Shown: positions 33,386 to 42,593 of the stretch, piece after piece | How the letters are laid out: each line of letters opens with the position of its first letter | How positions within the stretch are numbered: position 1 is the first letter of the stretch | Origin: Phosphoribacter sp037045055 | Lineage (GTDB): Bacteria > Actinomycetota > Actinomycetes > Actinomycetales > Dermatophilaceae | DNA length: 64,000 nt | NCBI GenBank assembly: GCA_037045055.1 | Contig: JBAOHJ010000003.1 | Location: 186,001-250,000, forward strand | Reading direction: 5' to 3' | The notes under the pieces: model-generated | What the model saw: only the letters and a program-made list of their open reading frames with translations | Databases searched by the model: none | What the model was told of the DNA's origin: nothing | Position numbers and translations under genes: made by a program

Positions 33386-33821
33386 ATGGACCTCGTCGCC
33401 CGCGCGCAGGCCCTCGCCCGGACGGCGCACCGGGGCCAGTACGACAAGGCCGGTATGCCGTACTGGCAGCACCCGCAGCGCGTGGCCGCGCGGGTGGCCC
33501 CGGATCAGCACGCCCAGGCCGTCGCCTGGCTGCACGACGTCGTCGAGGACACCGACCTCACCCTGGCGAAGCTCGCGACGGCCGGCTTCCCCCCCCGCCG
33601 TCGTCCAGGCGGTGGGTCTGCTCACCCGGTGGCCGGGGCAGCCGGCCGCAGACTATTACGCCGCGGTCCGCTCCGACCCCCTCGCGCTGAGCGTCAAGCT
33701 CGCCGACCTGGCCGACAACGCCGACCCGAGCCGCCTGGCCCAGCTCGACCGGCTGACCCGCGAGCGCCTGCAGGCCAAGTACGCCCTGGCCCGGCGCCAT
33801 CTGGGCGTCGAACGCTTCTGA
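33386..33821 (+). pseudogene. HD-domain (RelA/SpoT-like) hydrolase, frameshifted at a C8 tract
   Basis: The N-terminal frame MDLVARAQALARTAHRGQYDKAG...HDVVEDTD is an HD-type phosphohydrolase, and the continuation AVVQAVGLLTRWPG...LGVERF is in the next frame. The join falls at eight C residues, 33589-33596; seven would restore one 144-residue protein. The HD pair (HDVVEDT) and the LADLADNAD segment are intact on either side. This is either a real loss, a phase-variable switch or a sequencing error in the homopolymer. Confidence 0.85.
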
Positions 33822-33834
33822 CGCCCGCTGGCCG

Positions 33835-34254
33835 CTACCGCCCCGGGAACCACAACGCGATCTCCCGGGTGGCCGACCCGGGCGAGTCGGAGCCGTGCAC
33901 GATGTTCTGGGTCGAGCCCTGACCCCAGTCGCGGCCGAGGTCGCCCCGGATCGACCCGGGCGGTGCCGCGGTCGGGTCGGTGGGACCGGCCAGTGAGCGG
34001 AAGCCCTCGATGCAGCGGACGCCCTCGATGACGATGGCCGTGACCGGGCCGGAGGACATGAAGTCGACGAGCTCGCCGAAGAAGGGCTTGGCGGTGTGCT
34101 CGGCGTAGTGCTGCGCGAGCAGCTCGCGGGTCGGCGTGCGGATCTGCAGCGCGACCAGGACGTACCCCTTGGCCTCGATGCGCCGGATGACCTCCCCGGT
34201 CAGGCCGCGGGCGAACGCGTCGGGCTTGACGAGGACGAGTGAGCGCTCGGTCAT
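33835..34254 (-). CDS. ndk: Nucleoside diphosphate kinase
   Basis: 139 residues. Transfers the gamma phosphate between nucleoside di- and triphosphates by a phosphohistidine. RSLVLVKPDAFARGL, and the active His120 in NIVHGSDSPGSA are in place. The last gene of the ileS-folC-ndk series. Confidence 0.97.
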   Translation of the reverse strand: MTERSLVLVKPDAFARGLTGEVIRRIEAKGYVLVALQIRTPTRELLAQHYAEHTAKPFFGELVDFMSSGPVTAIVIEGVRCIEGFRSLAGPTDPTAAPPGSIRGDLGRDWGQGSTQNIVHGSDSPGSATREIALWFPGR

Positions 34255-34277
34255 TGCGCCACCCTAGCCTGGTGCGC

Positions 34278-34676
34278 CTACTGCGGGGGCTGGGTCTGCT
34301 CCGGCGCCCAGCGCTGCTGGGACTGGTCGATCCGGTGGCCCTGGACCAGGCAGACCACCCACAGCGTCCCGAAGATCAGCCCGACCAGGGCCATGAACGG
34401 CACCACCACCGCGGTGGCGAAGCACGCGAGCTGCACGAGCCACCCGAGCGTCACCCCGACCGGCGAGCGCATCAACCCGGCCGCGAGCAGGCACACCACT
34501 GCCAGGGCGCTGCCCACCAGCAGGTATGCCGTCGCCGCGCCGCTGTCCTGCGCGGCGGCGAGTGCCCGGGCCACGAGGGCGCCGAAGAAGACCAGCACCG
34601 ACTGCGCGCCGAGCACCGTGGCGCCCATCCGCCAGGTGAACCTCCCGGTACGTCCGTAGAACACCAGGCCGCTCAC
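34278..34676 (-). CDS. DUF4233 membrane protein
   Basis: 132 residues with four hydrophobic segments (about residues 18-38, 48-65, 71-80 and 84-105) and a Gln/Pro-rich tail. The family is unstudied and usually sits between folC and ndk, as here. GTG 34676 overlaps the folC stop. Confidence 0.85.
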   Translation of the reverse strand: MSGLVFYGRTGRFTWRMGATVLGAQSVLVFFGALVARALAAAQDSGAATAYLLVGSALAVVCLLAAGLMRSPVGVTLGWLVQLACFATAVVVPFMALVGLIFGTLWVVCLVQGHRIDQSQQRWAPEQTQPPQ

Positions 34677-36007
34677 GAGTCGGTCACCCCCAGCAGATGG
34701 CGCACGTCCGCGGCGGTGACCACGGACCCGGTGGCGAGCACTCCCCCACCGATCCCGTCGGCCTCGGCCAGCCCGACGGCCAGGTCGATCGCGTCGGGCA
34801 GGCTCGAGGCGACGCTGACGCGGTGCTCGCCGAACACCTCGGCCGCCAGCTGCCCGAGCTGCGCCGGGTCGAGGCAGCGAGGCGAGGAGTTGCGGGTGAC
34901 CACGAGGTGGTCCAGGGCCGGCTCCAGCTCGGCCAGCATGCCGGCGGCGTCCTTGTCCGCGAACACCGCCACGACCCCGATCACCCTGGTGAAGGTGAAC
35001 GCGTCCGCGAGCGCCTCGCGCAGGGCGGCCATGCCGTGCGGGTTGTGCGCGGCGTCGACGAGGATCGCGGGGGATCGGCGCACCAGCTCCAACCGCCCCG
35101 GCGAGGTGACCGTGGCCAGCCCAGCGCGCAGGGTGTCGACGTCCAGGGCGCGCTGCCCCCCACCGAGGAACGCCTCGACCGCGGCGACGGCGACCGCCGC
35201 GTTGCTCGCCTGGTGCGGGCCGTGCAGGGGGACGAACAGGTCGGGGTAGTCGCCCGCCAGCCCCTGCAGGTCCACCACCTGCCCACCCACCGCGACGGTC
35301 CGCGCCGCCACCGCGAAGTCGATGCCCTCGACGCAGACCCGGGCCCCGACCTGGGCCGCTCGCTCGGCAAGGATCTCCCCGACCGGCGGCGCCTGGACGC
35401 CGGACACGGCAATGGCGCCGGGCTTGACGATGCCGGCCTTCTCGACGGCGATCGCCTCCACCGTGGGGCCGAGCAGTCGGGTGTGGTCGAGGTCGACCGG
35501 GGTGAGCACGGCGACCTGCCCGTCCGCCACGTTGGTCGCGTCCCAAGAGCCGCCGAGCCCGACCTCGACCACGGCGACATGCACCGGCGCGTCGGCGAAG
35601 GCGACGTAGGCCATCGCGACGAGGGTCTGGAAGAAGTTCATCCGCACCCCGTCGCGGGCCTCGACGAGCTCGACGAGGGGGATCACCTCGTCGTACGCGG
35701 CGACGAAGGCCTGCGGGTCGATCGGCGCGCCGCCGATCCGGATGCGCTCGCGCACGTCGTGCAGGTGCGGCGAGGTGAACAGGCCCGTGGTCAGGCCGTG
35801 TTCGCGCAATACCGCCTCGACGATGCGCGCCGTCGAGGTCTTGCCGTTGGTGCCCGTGACATGAATGACCGGGAAGGTGCCTTGGGGGTCGGCGAGCAGG
35901 TCCATGACCGCGCGGATCTGCTCGAGCGAGGGCTCGACGTCGCTCTCCGGCGCGCGCGCGAGGATGGCCCGCTGCACCTGCGCCACTCGGGACGTGGTGT
36001 CGCTCAC
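34673..36007 (-). CDS. folC: Folylpolyglutamate / dihydrofolate synthase
   Basis: 444 residues. Mur-ligase-type enzyme that adds glutamate to folates. The ATP motif TGTNGKTST (51-59) and TSPHLHDVRERI, VEVGLGGSWDATN, and DAAHNPHGMAAL are visible. GTG 36007 overlaps the GNAT stop. Confidence 0.95.
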   Translation of the reverse strand: MSDTTSRVAQVQRAILARAPESDVEPSLEQIRAVMDLLADPQGTFPVIHVTGTNGKTSTARIVEAVLREHGLTTGLFTSPHLHDVRERIRIGGAPIDPQAFVAAYDEVIPLVELVEARDGVRMNFFQTLVAMAYVAFADAPVHVAVVEVGLGGSWDATNVADGQVAVLTPVDLDHTRLLGPTVEAIAVEKAGIVKPGAIAVSGVQAPPVGEILAERAAQVGARVCVEGIDFAVAARTVAVGGQVVDLQGLAGDYPDLFVPLHGPHQASNAAVAVAAVEAFLGGGQRALDVDTLRAGLATVTSPGRLELVRRSPAILVDAAHNPHGMAALREALADAFTFTRVIGVVAVFADKDAAGMLAELEPALDHLVVTRNSSPRCLDPAQLGQLAAEVFGEHRVSVASSLPDAIDLAVGLAEADGIGGGVLATGSVVTAADVRHLLGVTDS

Positions 36008-36495
36008 CTGGGCTCCCCCAGCTCACGGCGCACCCAGACCGAATCGGGTATGCCGTCCCCGCCGCCTTCGCGCCCAATCTCGACGAACCCGCGGTCGCGG
36101 TAGAAGCGGGCGCCCCGGGTGTTGCCGTCCAGGTAGGCCAGCCGGACGTCGCGATACCCGGTGAGCGCGGCGTCGGCTAGCACCCGGTCGAGCAGCTGCC
36201 CGCCGATGCCCCGGCCCTGGTGCTCCGGCACGACGTAGAGCTTCCACAAGACCAGCTCGCCGTCGAGCGGGCCGGCGGCGGCCACGCCGACAACCTGACC
36301 CTCGACCTGCGCGACGGTGCACCGGTTGGCCTCGACGAGTGGGGTCGTGGCCTCGACGGTCCACCATTTGGCCAGCCCCATGGCGACGTAGTCGTCGCCG
36401 GCCAGACCGGCGTAGGCCAGCGGCCAGGTCCGGTGCCCGACGTAGACGATGGCCTCGACGTCGTCGAGGGTGGCCTTGCGGATCACGGCCTCCAT
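36004..36495 (-). CDS. GNAT-family N-acetyltransferase
   Basis: 163 residues. LWKLYVVPEHQGRGIGGQLLDRV gives the R/Q-x-x-G-x-G/A acetyl-CoA loop and the C-terminal YLDGNTRGARFYRDRGFVEIG is the usual last part. ATG 36495 overlaps the ileS stop (TGATG), so it is coupled to ileS. Substrate unknown. Confidence 0.85.
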   Translation of the reverse strand: MEAVIRKATLDDVEAIVYVGHRTWPLAYAGLAGDDYVAMGLAKWWTVEATTPLVEANRCTVAQVEGQVVGVAAAGPLDGELVLWKLYVVPEHQGRGIGGQLLDRVLADAALTGYRDVRLAYLDGNTRGARFYRDRGFVEIGREGGGDGIPDSVWVRRELGEPR

Positions 36496-39400
36496 CAGGT
36501 GCGCTCCACTCGCAGCCGCACCGGTATGCCGTCGCCCACGGTCGCGTGCACCGCCCCGTCCCCATCGGGCAGGTCCTCGACGTGGGTGGCCACACTCAGG
36601 TGGACCGCCAGGGTCTGCGCCATGAGACGCTCGCGGTGCTCCTGCACGGCCCGGTACATCGCCTCGGCGCCCGCCAGCGACAGGGAGATCCGGTCGGAGA
36701 CGTGCAGGTCGGCCTCCCGACGGGCCTGCTGGACCGCGCGGACGAGGTCGTTGACCAGACCCTCGGCGGCCAGTTGCTCGGTGACCGTGGTGTCCAGGAC
36801 GACGAAGCCGCCGCCGGGCAGCAGGGCTGTTCCCCTCGAGCGAAGTCCCGGTTGAGTTGTCACTGGGGCAGTCGCAATCGCGTATAGGTCTTCTCGAACA
36901 ACTCTTTCGAGGGCATACTCACCGTCCTGCAGCAGAATGCCCCCCGAGGTGACGACGCCGTCCGGGCCCACCGACCAGTCGCCGGACTTGGACCCGCGGA
37001 TCGCGACCTGGACGTCCTTGCCCAGTCGGGGTCCGGCCACCCTGGCGTTGACGGTGAGGCGCTGCACGACCCCGAAGTCGGCCTCGGCCGCCGCCGTCGC
37101 GTCGCGCACGTCGACCTGCTTGACGTTGACCTCGTCGGCGACGATCTCGGAGAACGCCTCCAGCTCGGTCGGCTCGGCGAGCACGACGGTCAGCGAAGCC
37201 AGCGGCACGCGAGCACGCAGTCCCGCGGCCTTGCGCAGCCCGAGGGCCGCCGAGCAGACCTCGCGGGCGCGGTCCATGCCGGCGACCAGGGTCGGGTCGG
37301 CAGGCAGGCTCGCGGCGTCGGGCCAGTCGGCCAGGTGCACCGAGCGGCCACCGGTCAGCCCCTGCCAGATCTCCTCGGTGGTCAGGGGCAACAGCGGTGC
37401 GACCGTGCGGGTGACGATCTCCAGGGCGGTGTAGAGGGTGTCGAACGCCGCGCGGGTCGACTCGCCGAGGGTGTCGTCGGTGTCCCAGAACCGGTCCCGG
37501 GAGCGGCGGATGTACCAGTTGGTCAGCACGTCGAGCAAGCCGCGCATGGTGTCGCACGCGGAGGCGACCTCGTAGCCGTCCAGCTGGGCCTGCATGCGCT
37601 GGACGAACTCGCCGACCTTGGCCAGCAGGTAGCGGTCCAGCACGTCCGTGGACGCGGTGCTGTGCTGCGCGGCATACCCCGCCCCGCCCTGGACGGCGTT
37701 GGCGTAGAGGGCGAAGAAGTACCACGCGTTCCACAACGGGATCATCACCTGACGCACGCCGTCGCGGATGCCCTGCTCGGTGACCACGAGGTTGCCCCCG
37801 CGCAGGATCGGGCTGGACATGAGGAACCACCGCATGGCGTCGGCCCCGTCCCGGTCGAACACCTCGGTGACGTCCGGGTAGTTGCGCAGCGACTTGCTCA
37901 TCTTCTGCCCGTCGCTGCCCAGGACGATCCCGTGGCTCACGCAGGCCCGGAAGGCCGGCCGGTCGAACAGCGCGGTGGCGAGCACGTGCAGGGTGTAGAA
38001 CCAGCCGCGGGTCTGGCCGATGTACTCGACGATGAAGTCGCCCGGGTAGTGGTGCTCGAACCAGTCGGCGTTCTCGAAGGGATAGTGCACCTGCGCGAAG
38101 GGCATCGAGCCGGAGTCGAACCACACGTCCAGGACGTCCTCGACCCGGCGCATCGTCGAGCGCCCGGTCGGGTCGTCGGGGTTCGGCCGGGTAAGCCGGT
38201 CGATGTGGGGGCGGTGCAGGTCGGTCACGGCCACCCCGAAGTCGCGCTCCAGCTGCGCGAACGAGCCGTAGACGTCGATCCTCGGGTGGGCCGGGTCGTC
38301 GGACTTCCACACTGGGATCGGGCTGCCCCAGAACCGGTTTCGGCTGATCGACCAGTCGCGGGCGTTGGCCAGCCACTTGCCGAACTGGCCGTCCTTGACG
38401 TGCTCGGGGGTCCACTCGATCTGCTGGTTGAGCTCCACCATGCGGTCCTTGAACCGCGTCACCGCGACGAACCACGACGAGACCGCCATGTAGATGAGCG
38501 GCTCCCGGCACCGCCAGCAGTGCGGGTAGGCGTGCGCGTAGGTTTCGTGACGGACCAACACCGTCCCCTCGGTCGTCGATCCCGTGGGACCGGCGCCCCG
38601 GGTGCGGTTCTTCAGGTGGTCGACGACGTGCGGGTTGGCGTCGAAGACGTGCATCCCCTCGTAGTCGGTGACCGGCAGGACGAACCGCCCGTCCGGCCCC
38701 ACCGGCACGACCGTCTCCACCCCGGCCGCATCGAGCACCGCCTTGTCGTCCTCGCCGAACCCCGGCGACATGTGGACCAGCCCGGTGCCGTCCTCGGTGG
38801 TGACGAAGTCCGCCGCGTGCAGCCGGTGCGCACCGGCATACCCCTGGTAGTAGGCGAACGGTGGGGTGTAGCGGCGACCGACGAGCTCGCTGCCCTTGTG
38901 CCGCGCGACGATCCGCTCGGCCGCGTCGTCGCCGAGCTCGCGCTGGTATGCCGCCAGCCTCGCCTCGGCGAGCAGGTAGCGATCGGATCCACCGGATCGG
39001 TCCCCCTCGACGACGACGTAGTCGACGTCCGGGTGGACCGCGACGCCCATGTTCGACGGCAGGGTCCACGGGGTGGTCGTCCAGATGAGGGCCAGCTCTC
39101 CGGTCTGCAGGCGGTAGCCGACGGTGATCGCCGGGTCCTGGCGGGTGCGGTAGATCTCCTCGTCCATGCGCAGCTCGTGGTTGGACAGCGGCGTCTGGTC
39201 GTTCCAGCAGTACGGCAGGATGCGGAAGCCCTCGTAGACCAGACCCTTGTCGTGGAGTTGCTTGAAGGCCCAGATCACCGACTCCATGAACTGCGGGTTC
39301 ATCGTCTTGTAGTCGTGCTCGAAGTCGACCCAGCGGGCCTGCCGGGTGACGTAGGCCTGCCACTCGGAGGTGTAGCGCAGCACCGACTCGCGACAGGCGT

Positions 39401-39797
39401 CGTTGAAGGGACCGATGCCCAGGTCGAGGATGTCCTGCTTGGTCTTGAGGCCGAGCTGACGTTGCGCCTCCAGCTCGGCGGGCAGACCGTGGGTGTCCCA
39501 GCCGAAGCGTCGCTCCACCCGCCGCCCCCGCATGGTCCGGTACCGCGGGACGATGTCCTTGACGTAGCCGGTGAGCAGGTGACCGTAGTGCGGCAGGCCG
39601 TTGGCGAAGGGCGGGCCGTCGTAGAAGACGAACTCGTTGCCACCATCCGGGCCTGCGGCGCGGGCCTCGACCGAAGCGCGGAAGGTGTCGTCGGCGGCCC
39701 AGTAGTCCAGGACCCGCTGCTCGATCTGGGGGAACCGCGGGGTCGACGGCACGCCTTGGGCGTGCGGGTCGGTGCTGGCCCGGGGATAGGTCGTCAC
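36495..39797 (-). CDS. ileS: Isoleucyl-tRNA synthetase, IleS2/eukaryote-like type
   Basis: 1100 residues. HIGH-type motif PHYGH (69-73), WDTHGLPAELEAQ and KMSKS at 632-636 identify a class I synthetase of the longer IleS2 kind, a type often less sensitive to mupirocin. GTG 39797 follows CAGGAG by about 9 nt. A T-box leader precedes it. A patch of rare codons and low GC at 36826-36921 (residues about 959-991) interrupts a region that is otherwise standard. Confidence 0.93.
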   Translation of the reverse strand: MTTYPRASTDPHAQGVPSTPRFPQIEQRVLDYWAADDTFRASVEARAAGPDGGNEFVFYDGPPFANGLPHYGHLLTGYVKDIVPRYRTMRGRRVERRFGWDTHGLPAELEAQRQLGLKTKQDILDLGIGPFNDACRESVLRYTSEWQAYVTRQARWVDFEHDYKTMNPQFMESVIWAFKQLHDKGLVYEGFRILPYCWNDQTPLSNHELRMDEEIYRTRQDPAITVGYRLQTGELALIWTTTPWTLPSNMGVAVHPDVDYVVVEGDRSGGSDRYLLAEARLAAYQRELGDDAAERIVARHKGSELVGRRYTPPFAYYQGYAGAHRLHAADFVTTEDGTGLVHMSPGFGEDDKAVLDAAGVETVVPVGPDGRFVLPVTDYEGMHVFDANPHVVDHLKNRTRGAGPTGSTTEGTVLVRHETYAHAYPHCWRCREPLIYMAVSSWFVAVTRFKDRMVELNQQIEWTPEHVKDGQFGKWLANARDWSISRNRFWGSPIPVWKSDDPAHPRIDVYGSFAQLERDFGVAVTDLHRPHIDRLTRPNPDDPTGRSTMRRVEDVLDVWFDSGSMPFAQVHYPFENADWFEHHYPGDFIVEYIGQTRGWFYTLHVLATALFDRPAFRACVSHGIVLGSDGQKMSKSLRNYPDVTEVFDRDGADAMRWFLMSSPILRGGNLVVTEQGIRDGVRQVMIPLWNAWYFFALYANAVQGGAGYAAQHSTASTDVLDRYLLAKVGEFVQRMQAQLDGYEVASACDTMRGLLDVLTNWYIRRSRDRFWDTDDTLGESTRAAFDTLYTALEIVTRTVAPLLPLTTEEIWQGLTGGRSVHLADWPDAASLPADPTLVAGMDRAREVCSAALGLRKAAGLRARVPLASLTVVLAEPTELEAFSEIVADEVNVKQVDVRDATAAAEADFGVVQRLTVNARVAGPRLGKDVQVAIRGSKSGDWSVGPDGVVTSGGILLQDGEYALERVVREDLYAIATAPVTTQPGLRSRGTALLPGGGFVVLDTTVTEQLAAEGLVNDLVRAVQQARREADLHVSDRISLSLAGAEAMYRAVQEHRERLMAQTLAVHLSVATHVEDLPDGDGAVHATVGDGIPVRLRVERT

Positions 39798-39799
39798 GG

Positions 39800-40040
39800 C
39801 CGGTGCTCCTGCGTCGTCGATCTCGTCTGTCTGGCGTCCACGAGGACGACGCCCGAGACCTGGGTGCAAGGTCCTGGGCACCGCGGTACCACCCCGCTTG
39901 CCGTGGCGCGCGCCAGGACGGCACGCGGCATACGGCCGCTCTTGTCGAGGCTGTGACGGGCCCGCCCGTCCGGGTCTAGTGAGCGGTGTCCCGCCGTTCT
40001 TCCGGAGGCTCGCCGGTGATGGCCGGGTCGACGCCTGTGG
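39800..40040 (-). promoter_or_regulatory. T-box leader of ileS (actinobacterial translational type)
   Basis: The diagnostic T-box core GGTGGTACCGCGG is on the minus strand at 39881-39893. Upstream, the short Stem I has the isoleucine specifier ATC at 40018-40020 followed by ACCGGCGAGCC and the GAAGAACG S-turn-like segment, as in known ultrashort ileS T-boxes. Uncharged tRNA-Ile would pair to the TGG part and free the ileS ribosome site (CAGGAG). Together with the spacer to 40175 this explains the otherwise empty 378 bp. Confidence 0.92.
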
Positions 40041-40044
40041 CCCG

Positions 40045-40050
40045 AGTCTA
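40045..40050 (-). promoter_or_regulatory. Candidate ileS -10 box
   Basis: Minus-strand TAGACT inside GGGTAGACTCGGGC fits TAnnnT and places the start of RNA at about 40038, just before Stem I of the T-box. No convincing -35 box. Confidence 0.45.
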
Positions 40051-40175
40051 CCCGCCGGCGCCCGGCCGGCTCGACCGTCGGCGAGCGCGGGACACCCACC
40101 GACCGTGCCCCGAGCGAGCCCTGCAACCCACGCCGGCAGGCCCGACCTGCGCGCGGGGTGGCTACAGTCGGAAGT

Positions 40176-41531
40176 ATGCCGCTGCGCGACCTGCCCGGGC
40201 TGCACCCCGGGTCCCTCGTCACCGACACCGACGTCGCGACGTCATATGCCGTGGACGAGTCCTTCGGCGCCCGCGGGGCGAGGGACTTCACCCTGGTGCG
40301 CGCGGCCGACCTGTCGGACGTCGTCGCGGTGATGCAGGAGGCGCAGGCGCGCGGCATACCGGTCGTGCCCCAAGGGGCGCGCACCAGTGTCGCCGGAGGC
40401 GCGATCGCGACCGAGGGGTGCATCGTCCTCAACGTCGAGGCCCTCACCGGCATCGACATCGACGAGGTGGAGTCGCACGCCGACGTCGGCCCTGGCGTCG
40501 TCAACGCCGACCTCAAGGCGGCCGCCGCCGAGGTGGGGCTGTTCTACCCACCCGACCCGGCGTCGGCCGACAGCAGCACGATCGGCGGCAACGTCGCGAC
40601 CAACGCCGGAGGCCTGTGTTGCCTCAAGTACGGCGTCACCGCCGACTACGTCAAGGCGCTGCAGGTGGTCCTGCCCGGGGGCGAGGTCATCCGGACCGGG
40701 CACCGGACCGCCAAGGGCGTGGCAGGCTACGACCTCACCGGCCTGTTCGTCGGGTCCGAGGGCACCCTCGGGGTGGTCACGTCCGTCGTGGCGCGACTGA
40801 TCCCGGCGCCGGACCCGGCGCTGACGACACTGGCGACGTTCGGGTCCCTCGACGCCGCGGTGAGCGGCGTCCTCGCGTTACGGGCCGACCGGCACCGGCC
40901 ATCGCTGCTGGAGTTCCTCGACCGCGAGTCGCTCGTGGCGATCCAGGCCGTGGGCGATTTCGGCTTCCCGCAGGACTGCGAGGCGGTGCTGCTCGTGCAG
41001 TCCGACCGCCCCGGGCACGCCCACGAGGACGTCGAGCGCTACGCCGACGTGCTGGCCGCCGCGGGCGCCCGGGACGTGGCCACGGCCGACAACGCCAGCG
41101 AGTCCGAGGGCCTCATGGCCGGTCGGCGGATGCTGCGCTTCGCCCTGGAGTCGGCCAACGCCAAGCTCACCGAGGACGCCTGCGTCCCGATCGCGCGGCT
41201 GGCCGACTTCGTGCGCGCCGGGCAGGCCGTGGCCGCGCGCACCGGGGTCCGGATCACCCTCGCCGGCCACGGCGGCGACGGCAACCTGCACCCGTCGTTC
41301 CTCTTCGCCCCCGGCGACGCCGACGGCGAGCGCCGCGCGCTGCACGCCGTGGACCTCGTGCTGCGCGCGGCCCTCGACCTCGGCGGCACGGTGACCGGTG
41401 AGCACGGCGTCGGCACGCTCAAGCGCGACCACCTCACCCTCGAGCTCGGCGAACGCGAGCTGGCGCGGCAGCGGGCCGTCAAGGCGCTGTTCGACCCGGC
41501 CGGCATCATGAACCCCGGAAAGGTCTACTGA
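40176..41531 (+). CDS. FAD-binding oxidase, glycolate/D-lactate dehydrogenase-like
   Basis: 451 residues. FAD-binding PCMH-type domain with VVPQGARTSVAGGAIA and STIGGNVATNAGGLCCLKYG; C-terminal cap with ITLAGHGGDGNLHPSFLF and TGEHGVGTLKR. This is the GlcD/D-lactate dehydrogenase family; oxidizes a 2-hydroxy acid. ATG 40176 is preceded by a GGA site and itself lies in the GTATGCCG word. GTG 40158 is an alternative start. Confidence 0.88.
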   Translation: MPLRDLPGLHPGSLVTDTDVATSYAVDESFGARGARDFTLVRAADLSDVVAVMQEAQARGIPVVPQGARTSVAGGAIATEGCIVLNVEALTGIDIDEVESHADVGPGVVNADLKAAAAEVGLFYPPDPASADSSTIGGNVATNAGGLCCLKYGVTADYVKALQVVLPGGEVIRTGHRTAKGVAGYDLTGLFVGSEGTLGVVTSVVARLIPAPDPALTTLATFGSLDAAVSGVLALRADRHRPSLLEFLDRESLVAIQAVGDFGFPQDCEAVLLVQSDRPGHAHEDVERYADVLAAAGARDVATADNASESEGLMAGRRMLRFALESANAKLTEDACVPIARLADFVRAGQAVAARTGVRITLAGHGGDGNLHPSFLFAPGDADGERRALHAVDLVLRAALDLGGTVTGEHGVGTLKRDHLTLELGERELARQRAVKALFDPAGIMNPGKVY

Positions 41532-41534
41532 CCC

Positions 41535-42068
41535 GTGACCGAGACGCAGTCCCAGAGCGCCTGGCTCAGTCACGAGCAGTTGCGCGACGCGCGCGAACGC
41601 CTGCCCATCCTCTACGTCAACCTCGTGCCCGTGCGGGTGGACGAACGCAGCCAGGTCGTCACCGTGGGCCTGCTGCTGCGGGCCACGGTCGAGGGACAGA
41701 TCCAGCGTGAGCTGGTCTCCGGGCGGGTGCTCTACCACGAGCGGTTGCGGGACGCGATCCTGCGTCACGTCGAGCGCGACCTCGGTCCGATGGCCCTGCC
41801 GCAGGTGCCGGTCGCACCCCAGCCGTTCGCGGTGGCCGAGTACTTCCCCACCCCAGGGGTCACGCCGTTCCACGACCCCCGCCAGCACGCCGTGGCCCTC
41901 GGTTACGTGGTGGTCGTCATGGGCGACTGCCGCCCCCGAGGCAACGCCCTCGACCTGGCCTGGCTCACCCCCGCCGAAGCCGCCGACCTCGCGGCCACCG
42001 CGGAGATGTCCGGCGGTCACGGGGTGCTGCTGCGCCAGGCGCTGGCCCACCTCGGTCACCCCGTGTGA
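41535..42068 (+). CDS. NUDIX-family-like protein (DUF4916)
   Basis: 177 residues starting 3 bp after the oxidase stop. WLSHEQLRDARERLPILYVNLVPVRV and VGLLLRATVEGQ mark a conserved actinobacterial family labelled NUDIX-like; the classical NUDIX box is not clear, so activity is doubtful. Likely co-transcribed with the oxidase. Confidence 0.75.
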   Translation: MTETQSQSAWLSHEQLRDARERLPILYVNLVPVRVDERSQVVTVGLLLRATVEGQIQRELVSGRVLYHERLRDAILRHVERDLGPMALPQVPVAPQPFAVAEYFPTPGVTPFHDPRQHAVALGYVVVVMGDCRPRGNALDLAWLTPAEAADLAATAEMSGGHGVLLRQALAHLGHPV

Positions 42069-42092
42069 GCGGCCCACGTCGTGGGTGCAACC

Positions 42093-42593
42093 TCATCGCA
42101 GGTCCCGCCGGAACATCACCGTGGGCTCGAAACCCGACGCCGCGTAGAACTGGCGCGACTGCTCGCTGGGGTTGACCAGCAGGCGCTCCAGGCCCCGGGC
42201 GGCACCCCACCCGGCGAGTTCGTCCATCAGTGCGCGAGCCACGCCCCGGCGCCGACGGGCCGGCTCCACCCACACCTGCGCGACATACCCCCATCGTCCG
42301 CTGGGCCGGTGTGGCCACGGCATCCGCTCGTGCTCCAGCAGACTCGCCATCCCCACCGGAGCCTCGGCGTCGAAGGCCAGCCAGGTATGCCGGTGGCCCT
42401 CGGTGCCCTCCCACCACCGCGACAACGCGTCGACGAACCGGGGGTCGGGGCCTTCGGGCCGCGACCGGGGGTCGGCCCATTCCGCGGCCCAGCGCTCGCG
42501 ACAGTGGGCCAGCGCCGGCAGGTCCGCAGCGGTGGCGACGCGCACGGCATACCGGCTCGCGTCGCGGGCGGCCGCCGGCTCGCGCTCACCCAT
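42093..42593 (-). CDS. GNAT-family N-acetyltransferase
   Basis: 166 residues. VAQVWVEPARRRRGVARALMDEL holds the acetyl-CoA loop and LLVNPSEQSRQFYAASGFEP the C-terminal half. It overlaps the radical SAM gene by 8 bp. Substrate unknown. Confidence 0.85.
   Translation of the reverse strand: MGEREPAAARDASRYAVRVATAADLPALAHCRERWAAEWADPRSRPEGPDPRFVDALSRWWEGTEGHRHTWLAFDAEAPVGMASLLEHERMPWPHRPSGRWGYVAQVWVEPARRRRGVARALMDELAGWGAARGLERLLVNPSEQSRQFYAASGFEPTVMFRRDLR

Noticed and set aside
37335..39956. Open frame of 873 codons on the plus strand over ileS
   Set aside because: Antisense shadow of ileS with low-complexity Val/Gly/His translation.
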